The position numbers and the translations under genes were made by a program. From positions 1 to 7,758 of the forward strand of contig PLGA01000186.1 of the NCBI GenBank assembly GCA_003139735.1: a stretch of DNA of 7,758 bases. The letters are read 5' to 3'. Shown here piece by piece: positions 1-6,277 of this stretch. The stretch comes from Bryobacterales bacterium. Lineage in GTDB: Bacteria; Acidobacteriota; Terriglobia; Bryobacterales; Bryobacteraceae. Each line of letters opens with the position of its first letter. The first letter of the stretch is position 1. A model generated the notes under the pieces. That model saw only the letters and a program-made list of their open reading frames with translations. It had not been told where the DNA came from and did not search any database.

Positions 1-90
1 GTTCACATTCCTGCGCAGAGCCAAAAAGGAAATCCTGGTTGATATGGTAGATGTGGATTCCCGAATAGGCCTGTCCGGATCTCAATCGTA

Positions 91-96
91 AAGGAG
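91..96 (+). promoter_or_regulatory. Ribosome binding site of the beta-helix gene
   Basis: A perfect AAGGAG lies 9 nt upstream of the GTG at 106. It is the reason for choosing this GTG: the first residues after it form a good signal peptide, and no other start nearby has such a site. I see no convincing promoter in the 90 bases to its left. Confidence 0.8.
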
Positions 97-105
97 AATA
101 GCCAG

Positions 106-1824
106 GTGACACACTTGCGGTGCAAGGGGCTGGGGCTGATTTTGGGGCTGGCGGCGTCGGTTTGGGCGGCGGAGCCGGATTTCGGGCCTAACGTGCTCGT
201 GTTTAAGCCGTCCCTGAGCGCGGCTGCGATACAGGAGCAGATCAACAAGGTCTACGCCATACAGCAGAATAACCAATTCGGTCCGGCTCGCAACGCCCTG
301 CTGTTCGCGCCGGGCGAATACAAAGTGGACGTGCCGATCGGATATTACACGCAGGTCCTGGGGCTGGGCGCTTCGCCCGACAACGTCCATATCACGGGCA
401 ACGTGCATTCGGACGCCACCCTGCCGAACAACAATGCTACCTGCACGTTCTGGAAGTCCGCCGAGGGTTTCTCCGTGACGCCGGCCAACGGCTCGATGCA
501 ATGGGCCGTTTCACAGGCGGCGCCGTTCCGCCGCATGCACATTCGGGGCGATATCGTACTGCACCAGAAAGGCGGTTGGGCAAGTGGCGGCTGGATGTCC
601 GACGACTTGATCGACGGCAACGTGGGCTCAGGGCCGCAGCAGCAGTGGATCGCGAGGAACACGGAATGGGGCGGTTGGACGGGATCGAACTGGAACATGG
701 TGTTCGTGGGCGATGTGAACGCGCCGGAAGGCGAGTGGCCCAAGCCTGCATATTCGAAAGTGGCGAAGGCGCCGGTGGTCCGCGAGAAACCGTTCTTGCA
801 GGTGGATGCGGTCGGGAAGTATAGCGTACAGGTTCCGTCGGTGCGGATGAATAGCTCGGGTATTACATGGCATGGCGGGCAGACGCCGGGGAATAGCATT
901 CCCATCGATAAGTTCTATATCGCGCGGGCGGACAAAGACACTACCGCGACGATGAATGCGGAGTTAGCGAAGGGCAAGAACCTGTTACTGACTCCGGGCA
1001 TTTACAACCTGACTGACACGATCAAGGTGACTAAGGCCAACACGGTGGTGCTGGGGCTGGGATTCGCGACGCTGGAGGCGGACAACGGCGTGACGGCGAT
1101 GACGACGGCGGATGCGGACGGCATCGTGATCGCGGGGTTGTTCTTCGACGCGGGGCCGGTGAGTTCGCCGGTGATGCTGGAGGTGGGTCCGAGCGGAAGC
1201 AAGGCGCGGCACGCGGCGAACCCGATCACGCTGAGCGACGATTTCTTCCGGGTGGGCGGCGCGGCGGTGGGGAAGGCGGCGGTCAACCTGAGGATCAACA
1301 GCAACGACACGATTTTGGATCATACGTGGATCTGGCGGGCGGACCACGGGCAGAACCAGAGCGTGGGCTGGACCGTCAATACCAGCGCGAATGGACTGGT
1401 GGTGAACGGCAACGACGTGACCGTGTATGGGCTGTTCGTGGAACACACGCAACAGTACCAGGTGCTGTGGAACGGAAATGGCGGGCGGGTGTACTTCTAC
1501 CAATCGGAGGTTCCGTACGATCCGCCGGATCAGCCGAGTTACACGAGCGCTCCGGGGACAAATGGGTGGGCGTCTTATAAGGTGGCGGACAATGTGACGA
1601 GTCACGAGGCGTGGGGGCTGGGGATTTATAGCGTGTTCCGGCGGCCTAACGTGGTGCTGACTCGGGCGATTGAGGCTCCTAATAACCCTAACGTGAAGTT
1701 CCACGACATGATTACGGTTTGCCTGGCGAATAATGGGGCGATCGAGAACGTGATTAATGATACGGGCGGGGCGACGACGCCGAATCATATTGCGCAGGCG
1801 CCGCGGGTGACGAAGTTCCCGTAG
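106..1824 (+). CDS. Secreted tandem beta-helix protein (pectate-lyase-3/GH55-like)
   Basis: This gene encodes 572 residues from a GTG start with a strong AAGGAG site. Residues 1-21 look like a Sec signal peptide: R5 and K7, a hydrophobic stretch at 9-19, then cleavage after VWA. The mature protein is rich in Gly, Asn, Val and Thr with short strand-turn units, as in right-handed parallel beta-helices. Two segments resemble each other: residues 64-88 (LLFAPGEY, then QVLGLG) and 292-320 (NLLLTPGIY, then VVLGLG). Each has the look of the first coils of a pectate-lyase-3 type domain, so the protein probably holds two helices in tandem, as in GH55 enzymes. Aromatic and acidic residues around 405-420 (DHTWIWRADHG) and 447-470 could line a sugar groove. 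I cannot assign catalytic residues or a substrate. Relatives are, as I recall, often named 'coagulation factor 5/8 type' or 'adenylyl cyclase' proteins without evidence. It seems independent of the distant hyf operon. Confidence 0.8.
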   Translation: MTHLRCKGLGLILGLAASVWAAEPDFGPNVLVFKPSLSAAAIQEQINKVYAIQQNNQFGPARNALLFAPGEYKVDVPIGYYTQVLGLGASPDNVHITGNVHSDATLPNNNATCTFWKSAEGFSVTPANGSMQWAVSQAAPFRRMHIRGDIVLHQKGGWASGGWMSDDLIDGNVGSGPQQQWIARNTEWGGWTGSNWNMVFVGDVNAPEGEWPKPAYSKVAKAPVVREKPFLQVDAVGKYSVQVPSVRMNSSGITWHGGQTPGNSIPIDKFYIARADKDTTATMNAELAKGKNLLLTPGIYNLTDTIKVTKANTVVLGLGFATLEADNGVTAMTTADADGIVIAGLFFDAGPVSSPVMLEVGPSGSKARHAANPITLSDDFFRVGGAAVGKAAVNLRINSNDTILDHTWIWRADHGQNQSVGWTVNTSANGLVVNGNDVTVYGLFVEHTQQYQVLWNGNGGRVYFYQSEVPYDPPDQPSYTSAPGTNGWASYKVADNVTSHEAWGLGIYSVFRRPNVVLTRAIEAPNNPNVKFHDMITVCLANNGAIENVINDTGGATTPNHIAQAPRVTKFP

Positions 1825-1831
1825 AGGTGGG

Positions 1832-1853
1832 GGGCGGACGCAGCCCGCTCTTT
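1832..1853 (+). terminator. Weak terminator-like hairpin after the beta-helix gene
   Basis: GGGCGG (1832-1837) pairs with CCGCTC (1845-1850), with one G-T wobble, around a 7-nt loop, and only TTT follows. It begins 8 nt after the stop codon, which is the right place for a terminator. The U tract is too short for a confident intrinsic terminator. Confidence 0.3.
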
Positions 1854-1885
1854 GAGCCAGCTTCCCGACGACCAGCGAGCCCAAA

Positions 1886-1979
1886 CCGAACATTTCCGAA
1901 CACTTTTTTCTGGCGCCTCGAAAAAGTCGCCCTTTTTGGGGGTCTCGGAATTGCCCTGTTTTCGGAGGTCCATAGAATC
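1886..1979. other. Intergenic AT-run element with alternative hairpins
   Basis: This non-coding stretch differs from its GC-rich surroundings. It carries a direct repeat of CCGAACA (1886-1892 and 1896-1902), then a T6 run, an A5 run, a T5-G5 run and TTTTC. TTTTTC (1905-1910) can pair with GAAAAA (1920-1925) around a 9-nt loop. Alternatively AAAAAG (1921-1926) can pair with CTTTTT (1932-1937) around TCGCC. The two hairpins share the A run and exclude each other. TTCCGA (1894-1899) and TCGGAA (1945-1950) could also pair over a longer distance. It could be a dispersed intergenic repeat, a bidirectional terminator or a structured RNA. A single copy in the window cannot decide between these. Confidence 0.3.
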
Positions 1980-1980
1980 C

Positions 1981-2000
1981 CGCGCGCAGGGCGGCGCGCG
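1981..2000. repeat. Perfect 7-bp GC-only inverted repeat
   Basis: CGCGCGC (1981-1987) and GCGCGCG (1994-2000) are exact complements around the loop AGGGCG. No T run follows on either strand, so it is not a standard terminator. Alternating CG runs arise easily in high-GC DNA, so its function is uncertain. Confidence 0.4.
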
Positions 2001-2106
2001 ACGAGTAGACCATGATGTAGCGAGGCGTCAGATTCACACTGCCACTTCCCAACGAATCTTTTCCCGCAGCGGCGCCCGATCCACGCGCGGCCGGCTCGGG
2101 CAGTCC

Positions 2107-2712
2107 CATGATCGCCCGCCGCGCGGCCGGCGCATGGCCGCCGCGCACAAGAAACGCTGGGCGGCTGCGCGGAAAGCCAAAGCTTCTGCGGCGGCGACGA
2201 CGGCACCTGCAACGGCCGCCAGGAAGAAGCGCCGCCTGATCCCCGAAGGCCACACGCGGATCATCGCGGCGACGAAGAAGCTTTGGGCGGCGCTGGGGAA
2301 GGCCAAGGCGGCGAAGACGGCGCCGGCGGCCAAACCGGGCCTGAAGGGTGCTGCCCAGACCAGCGCCGCCAAGAAATCAAAACGGGCGGTCGCGCCGCGG
2401 AAGGCGGTTGGCCGGACGAAGGCGGCGCCGAGGCGACCGGTCGCGGGGAGGGCGCAGGGCGGGACCGCCCGGCGCCGGAAGCGTTTGCCTCTCCGCCGCC
2501 GGCCGGGCAGCGCAACGAGGCGGCCGTTGCCGCCGCGCGGCACCCCGCTCGGCCGTACGAAGCCTGGATCGCCGCGGACCCGTCCCGGGGCGGCGTACAG
2601 GTTGTCATCACAGGGCCGCGGGGCCTCGAAAGGACGGTCGCGGTCGCGCGCGATGAAGCCGCGGCGACGATCACGGAGCGGGTCCGGGAGACGATTGTCG
2701 GTTTGATGGCAT
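2107..2712 (+). pseudogene. Frame-disrupted Lys/Ala-rich KRW-repeat gene
   Basis: The coding signal appears to be split between two frames. In the frame of position 2107, two copies of a basic repeat are readable: residues from about 2116 (GRRMAAAHKKRWAAARKAKA) and from about 2236 (IPEGHTRIIAATKKLWAALG, then KAKA). They are joined and followed by a Lys/Ala/Pro-rich linker like those of histone-H1-like basic proteins. The part that looks like a folded domain is in the frame one base back: from about 2556, YEAWIAADPSRGG, then VQVVITGPRGLERTVAVA, then a helix-like ATITERVRETIVGLM ending near 2711. This suggests two strands followed by a helix. The switch falls around 2440-2480, in a run of G-rich triplets, and matches loss of one base. 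No clear start or Shine-Dalgarno site is visible; ATG 2134 is the only in-frame ATG near the repeats. The second frame stays open far into arsR, so the true end is also unclear. A sequencing error or a real frameshift are alternatives to decay. The role might be DNA or RNA binding through the basic tail, but this is a guess. Confidence 0.4.
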
Positions 2713-2791
2713 CGGCGGACCCTGGCGCGTTTATGGTTACCGATCCGGGTCCGCCCCGCGCAACCGCCTCAATTATCACGGCTTCAGGGCC

Positions 2792-2814
2792 ACCGCCAGG
2801 TCACAACTGGTGGT
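2792..2814 (+). promoter_or_regulatory. Eight-base-pair hairpin upstream of arsR
   Basis: ACCGCCAG (2792-2799) pairs with CTGGTGGT (2807-2814) around the loop GTCACAA, with one G-T wobble. It sits about 100 bp before the operator-promoter and lacks a T tract. It could be leftover termination structure for the gene fragment to the left, or a binding site. Between 2815 and 2912 I see no gene or other clear signal; composition becomes less GC-rich there, as expected upstream of a promoter. Confidence 0.3.
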
Positions 2815-2912
2815 ATGGGGATTTCGCAACACACCTATCCCGATTCACAAACACTACGGCGTTGCCGACTCAGAATTCGATCTATCCCTCGTCCCCGCTT
2901 CCTTACAGGCTA

Positions 2913-2941
2913 TTGCGAATATTCGAAAAAGCGAATATTCT
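2913..2941 (+). promoter_or_regulatory. Candidate promoter of the arsR-hyf operon
   Basis: TTGCGA (2913-2918) and TATTCT (2936-2941) each match the sigma-70 consensus at four of six positions and are separated by exactly 17 bp. Transcription from it would be expected to begin about seven bases past the -10, which is at or next to the ATG at 2948. That would give a leaderless or nearly leaderless mRNA, consistent with the lack of any Shine-Dalgarno sequence before arsR. This is the best promoter candidate in the window, but it is predicted from sequence alone. Confidence 0.5.
2917..2940. promoter_or_regulatory. Candidate ArsR operator, 9+6+9 inverted repeat
   Basis: GAATATTCG (2917-2925) and CGAATATTC (2932-2940) are perfect inverted copies separated by AAAAAG. 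Each arm contains the palindrome GAATATTC, so the site also reads as a direct repeat of GCGAATATTC with a 16-bp period. ArsR/SmtB dimers typically bind AT-rich dyads of this kind overlapping their own promoter. Here the dyad fills the spacer between the -35-like and -10-like boxes and overlaps both, so a bound dimer would block RNA polymerase. Repression by the adjacent gene product is an inference. Confidence 0.65.
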
Positions 2942-2947
2942 TATGTT

Positions 2948-3304
2948 ATGCAGAACCTGTTGCGAGAATATAAGGCGAGCATCTTTCATGCGCTCGCGCA
3001 TCCCACCCGCGTCGCGATCGTGGAGGCGTTGCGGGACGGCGAGATCTCCGCGCGGGTCATACAGGAACGGCTCGGCGTCGAACAGGCCAACCTGTCGCAA
3101 CATTTGGCGATTCTGCGAAGCCGGCAGATCGTCGCCAACCGCAAGGAAGGCAATCAGGTTTTCTATTCCCTGCGCAACAAGGCGCTGGTCAAGGTCCTCG
3201 ACATGATGCGCCGGTATTTCCAGGCGCACCTTGCCGAAGAAGTTCAGATGCTTGGCGAGATCGAAGCGGAAGATCCGGCCCGTCGCAAGGAGCGTTTGGA
3301 TTGA
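2948..3304 (+). CDS. ArsR/SmtB-family winged-helix repressor
   Basis: This gene encodes 118 residues, normal for the family. The order of parts is an N-terminal helix (HALAHPTRVAIVEAL, 14-28), a helix-turn-helix with recognition helix around 45-57 (EQANLSQHLAILR), a wing at 62-74 (VANRKEGNQVFYSL), and a long C-terminal helix (79-106) for dimerisation. There is no cysteine and no ELCVCDL-type arsenic site. The last helix has D85, H94, E97 and E98, but not the spacing of known SmtB/CzrA zinc sites, so the inducer is unknown. I chose ATG 2948 because homology begins immediately after it and an operator-promoter lies just before it. The reading frame continues back to a GTG at 2810, which would add 46 residues with no recognisable fold. 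A second ATG at 2943 is out of frame. It probably represses its own operon. Its stop overlaps the start of hyfB by 4 nt, which suggests translational coupling. Confidence 0.9.
   Translation: MQNLLREYKASIFHALAHPTRVAIVEALRDGEISARVIQERLGVEQANLSQHLAILRSRQIVANRKEGNQVFYSLRNKALVKVLDMMRRYFQAHLAEEVQMLGEIEAEDPARRKERLD
3287..3292 (+). promoter_or_regulatory. Ribosome binding site that fixes the TTG start of hyfB
   Basis: AAGGAG lies inside the last codons of arsR, 8 nt before the TTG at 3301. No ATG is available near the beginning of the conserved protein, so this site supports TTG as the true start. The TTGA overlap joins the arsR stop to the hyfB start. Confidence 0.75.
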
Positions 3305-5331
3305 CGGTGTTGTTCACCGCAGGTCTGATCGCTTACCTGGCAGGCGCGGTTGCCGGGATCGCCGGAGTCCGCGCGCCGCGCCGCGCCCGAATCGGCGCTT
3401 TCAGCTTTGCGCTTGTGGGCGCGCTATTGGAGATCGTTGCGGCGATTGGGGCTCTAGCTCAAGGCGGCGTCACCGCCTGGACTTTGCCGTCCGGCGTGCC
3501 TCTTTTTTCGTGGGCCATCCGAGTCAACGCCCTTTCGGCTTACTTCAATCTGACTCTGGGCATACTCGCCGCCGCAGTCTCCATCTACTCTTTCGGATAT
3601 GTGCGTGCGATGGAAGGCCGTCGAAACATCGGCGTCCTGGGTTGCTTCTACAACATTCTGCTGCTCAGCCTCACGCTGGTGTTCGTGGCCGGGAACGCGT
3701 TCTTTTTCCTGGTGGCCTGGGAAGTCATGGCGCTAGCGGCATGGGCACTGGTGAGTTTCGAACACGAAAAGGCGCGGACGCGCCGGGCGGGGATGTTGTT
3801 TCTGATCATGTCGCACGCGGGCTCCGGCCTGCTGCTGGTTGGGTTCCTCATTCTGGCGCGGGCAAGCGGAAGCCTGGATTTCGCGACCTTCCATCACGCC
3901 GCCTCGGCGCTTCCGGCCTGGCAGCAAGGCGCGGTGTTCCTGCTGTTCTTCCTCGGATTCGGCGTGAAGGCCGGAGTGGTCCCTCTGCATGTGTGGCTTC
4001 CGGAGGCCCACCCCGTCTCGCCGAGCAACATCTCCGCGCTAATGTCCGGCATCGTGATCAAGACCGGCATCTACGGGATGGCGCTGGTATTCTTCGATTT
4101 CTTCGACGCGCCGCCGGCGTGGGCGGGAATCCTGGTCCTGGGAGCGGGCGTGCTGTCGGCGCTGCTGGGCGTGCTGTATGCGCTGATGGAGCACGATCTG
4201 AAGCGCCTGCTGGCGTACCACAGCATCGAGAACATCGGGATCATCTTGATTGGGTTTGGCGCGGCGATGGTTTTCCGGGCGCTGGGGCATCCGGCGATGG
4301 CGGGAGTGGCGCTGATTGCGGGGCTGTATCACACACTGAACCACGCGATCTTCAAGTCGCTCTTGTTCCTGGGCGCCGGCTCCGTTCATTATTCCACGGG
4401 CACACGCAACATGGAGGAGATGGGCGGGCTGATTCGCCCCATGCCAGTCACGGCGCTGTGTTTCCTGATTGGGGCGGTCGCGATATCCGGCTTGCCGCCG
4501 CTCAACGGCTTTGTCAGCGAATGGCTTACCTACCAGGCGCTACTGGCGGGTTTCGGGAGCACACAGACCCTCACGCGGGTGATCTTCCCGATTGCCGGCG
4601 CGCTGCTAGCGCTGACGGCGGCGCTGGCGGCGGCCTGTTTTGTGAAAGCGTTCGGCATTTCGTTCCTGGCGCTGCCGCGTAGCGAGAACGCCGCTCAGGC
4701 CCACGAAGCGCCGCTCTCCATGCGCCTCGGCATGGGGTTCCTGGCCGCCGGGTGCGTCGCGCTGGGGCTCGGAGCCACGTGGTTTCTGCCGGTTTTCGAT
4801 CCCATCACCGAACAGCTCATCGGCGTGCGCGCCAGCTCGGCGCTGACTGCCGCCAACGGTTTTGCCATCTCCGCGGGAGCGCCGCATGCGGGCACGGTTT
4901 CCACCGTGGGGATCGCCGCCATGCTCGTTCTGCTTTCGGCGCTTCCAGCGCTCTTCTGGCTGGTTTGGGGCCGCGCCGGGCGGCGCGCCACAGGCCCAAC
5001 CTGGGATTGCGGCCTGCCAGGGCTAACCGCCGATAACGAATACACCGCGACCGGATTCTCCAAGCCCTTCCGCATGATATTCTCCGCCCTTTACAGGCCA
5101 CGGCGGGAGATTCAGGCCGAATACGAAGTGTCGCCCTATTACCCGACGGCCATACGGTTCGAAAGCGAAATCGAACCTTCCTTCGAGAAGCGCATGTACG
5201 ATCCGTTGCGCGGCTGGCTCTATCGAATGGCCGGGCGAATGCGGTCCGTGCAGGCCGGCAGCATACACGCCTACCTTGCCTATATATTCGTTGCCCTGCT
5301 CGCCCTTCTGCTATTCGGAGTCCGCGGATGA
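3301..5331 (+). CDS. hyfB: Hydrogenase-4-type membrane subunit B (NuoL/antiporter-like)
   Basis: This gene encodes 676 residues, almost the same as E. coli HyfB. It is a polytopic inner-membrane subunit of the proton/sodium-translocating arm of group 4 [NiFe]-hydrogenase-like complexes, homologous to HycC and NuoL/M/N. Most of the chain from 1 to about 555 is alternating hydrophobic segments. The proton-antiporter core contains the ion-pathway residues expected of the family: E141 in AWEVMALAAWALVSFEHEK, K223 and H230 in GVKAGVVPLHVWLPEAHPVS, K254 in GIVIKTGIYG, H344 and H348 in the YHTLNHAIFKS segment, and K449 in FVKAFG. The motif HDLKRLLAYHSIENIGI (298-314) is typical of the HyfB/HycC type. 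A hydrophilic tail follows with TWDCGLPG (567-574) and YEVSPYYP (608-615), then a final membrane helix (656-673), both characteristic of HyfB rather than NuoL. It starts at TTG and overlaps arsR and hyfC by 4 nt each. hyfA, an iron-sulfur protein gene that precedes hyfB in E. coli, is absent. Confidence 0.93.
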   Translation: MTVLFTAGLIAYLAGAVAGIAGVRAPRRARIGAFSFALVGALLEIVAAIGALAQGGVTAWTLPSGVPLFSWAIRVNALSAYFNLTLGILAAAVSIYSFGYVRAMEGRRNIGVLGCFYNILLLSLTLVFVAGNAFFFLVAWEVMALAAWALVSFEHEKARTRRAGMLFLIMSHAGSGLLLVGFLILARASGSLDFATFHHAASALPAWQQGAVFLLFFLGFGVKAGVVPLHVWLPEAHPVSPSNISALMSGIVIKTGIYGMALVFFDFFDAPPAWAGILVLGAGVLSALLGVLYALMEHDLKRLLAYHSIENIGIILIGFGAAMVFRALGHPAMAGVALIAGLYHTLNHAIFKSLLFLGAGSVHYSTGTRNMEEMGGLIRPMPVTALCFLIGAVAISGLPPLNGFVSEWLTYQALLAGFGSTQTLTRVIFPIAGALLALTAALAAACFVKAFGISFLALPRSENAAQAHEAPLSMRLGMGFLAAGCVALGLGATWFLPVFDPITEQLIGVRASSALTAANGFAISAGAPHAGTVSTVGIAAMLVLLSALPALFWLVWGRAGRRATGPTWDCGLPGLTADNEYTATGFSKPFRMIFSALYRPRREIQAEYEVSPYYPTAIRFESEIEPSFEKRMYDPLRGWLYRMAGRMRSVQAGSIHAYLAYIFVALLALLLFGVRG

Positions 5332-6269
5332 CCGGCGCGTTGTTGAAGGTGGTGGCGCAGCTCGTCCTCCTGCTGATGCTCGCGCCTCTGGTGAGCGGCT
5401 TCATCAAGACTCTGAAGGCCCGCTTGCAGATGCGCCGCGGACCGCGCCTGCTACAGTCGTACTCCAACATTCATAAACTGCTGCGCAAGGGCATGGTGAT
5501 CCCCGAAACAGCGTCGTGGCTGTTCTCTGCCACGCCGTACGTCGTGTTCGTGGCAACCCTCCTGGCTGGGCTGATGGCGCCGATGGTCGTGGCCGATACC
5601 CCCATAGGACTCTTCGGCGGCGTGCTGGCCGTAGTCTATCTGCTGGGCCTGGGCCGGTTCTTCGTAGCGCTCGCCGGCCTCGATGCCGGCAGCCCGTTCG
5701 GCGGCCTGGGCAGCAGCCGGGAAATGACCGTCTCCGCGCTGGCGGAACCAACCCTCATGCTGGCCGTGTTCACGGTTGCCATCGGCGCGGGTTCTACCTC
5801 CCTGGCGGAAATCGCCCGTGTCGCAATAAACCAGCAATGGCGTTTTCTCGCGCCCTCGCAGGCGCTGGCCTTTGCCGCGCTGTTCCTGGTGCTGATCGCC
5901 GAAACCGGCCGCATTCCGGTGGACAACCCCGCGACTCACCTGGAACTGACCATGATCCACGAAGCCATGATCCTGGAGTATTCCGGACCGTATCTCGCGC
6001 TGATCGAATGGGCCGCTTCCATTAAGCAACTGGTTCTGATGACCCTCATGATCAACGTGTTTTGGCCGTTTGGGCTGTCCGCAACGTGGTCGCCCGCCGG
6101 CGTGCTGGCCGCCTTCGGCTGGCTTGCTCTCAAGCTCTTGCTTCTGAGCTGCGCTGTCGTGCTGGTTGAGACGGCTAATGCCAAAATGCGCCTGTTCCGC
6201 GTTCCAGAGCTGATGGCGGTGGCGTTTACGTTAGGGGCGCTGGCTCTGATTTCCACCTTCCTCTTCTAG
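5328..6269 (+). CDS. hyfC: Hydrogenase-4-type membrane subunit C (NuoH-like)
   Basis: This gene encodes 313 residues, the usual HyfC/HycD length. It is the NuoH/ND1-like integral membrane subunit that joins the hydrophilic catalytic module to the ion-pumping arm. Supporting motifs are KARLQMRRGPRLLQSYSN (30-47) with the RRGP loop that matches the quinone-site region of NuoH, FGGLGSSREMTVSALAEPT (124-142), and the very conserved AETGRIPVDNPATHLELT (191-208) followed by MIHEAMILEYSGP (209-221). Acidic residues E132, E140, E192, E206, E212 and E217 lie in the loops and helices thought to couple redox chemistry to ion transport. About eight membrane helices can be drawn. The ATG overlaps the hyfB stop as ATGA, and GGAG (5317-5320) sits 7 nt before it, so translation is probably coupled. 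Confidence 0.94.
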   Translation: MTGALLKVVAQLVLLLMLAPLVSGFIKTLKARLQMRRGPRLLQSYSNIHKLLRKGMVIPETASWLFSATPYVVFVATLLAGLMAPMVVADTPIGLFGGVLAVVYLLGLGRFFVALAGLDAGSPFGGLGSSREMTVSALAEPTLMLAVFTVAIGAGSTSLAEIARVAINQQWRFLAPSQALAFAALFLVLIAETGRIPVDNPATHLELTMIHEAMILEYSGPYLALIEWAASIKQLVLMTLMINVFWPFGLSATWSPAGVLAAFGWLALKLLLLSCAVVLVETANAKMRLFRVPELMAVAFTLGALALISTFLF

Positions 6270-6277
6270 AAAACCCT

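Noticed and set aside
1..105. Gene end or promoter left of the beta-helix gene
   Set aside because: Apart from the AAGGAG ribosome site, I found no conserved reading frame and no -35/-10 pair with acceptable matches.
985..2253. Minus-strand open frame of 422 codons
   Set aside because: Most of it lies opposite the well-supported beta-helix gene, and the product is Arg/His/Pro-rich as expected of an antisense shadow in GC-rich DNA. Only the part around 1960-2060 was kept, as a low-level remark.
2440..2480. Programmed -1 frameshift in the KRW gene
   Set aside because: I see no X-XXY-YYZ slippery heptamer followed by a clear stem-loop or pseudoknot. Simple base loss or a sequence error is a simpler explanation.
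2810..2947. Longer arsR starting at GTG 2810
   Set aside because: The 46 extra residues have no recognisable fold and would place the operator and promoter inside the gene. Only a weak AGG precedes the GTG.
2283..3206. Intact 307-codon gene running into arsR
   Set aside because: Its first third is a Gly/Glu shadow of the KRW-repeat frame and its last third is a shadow of arsR. Only the middle (about 2480-2711) looks protein-like, so it was treated as part of the disrupted gene.
3231..4682. Plus-strand open frame of 483 codons
   Set aside because: It overlaps arsR and hyfB in another frame. Its product is Arg/Gly/Ser-rich without membrane helices or motifs, while hyfB matches a known family throughout.
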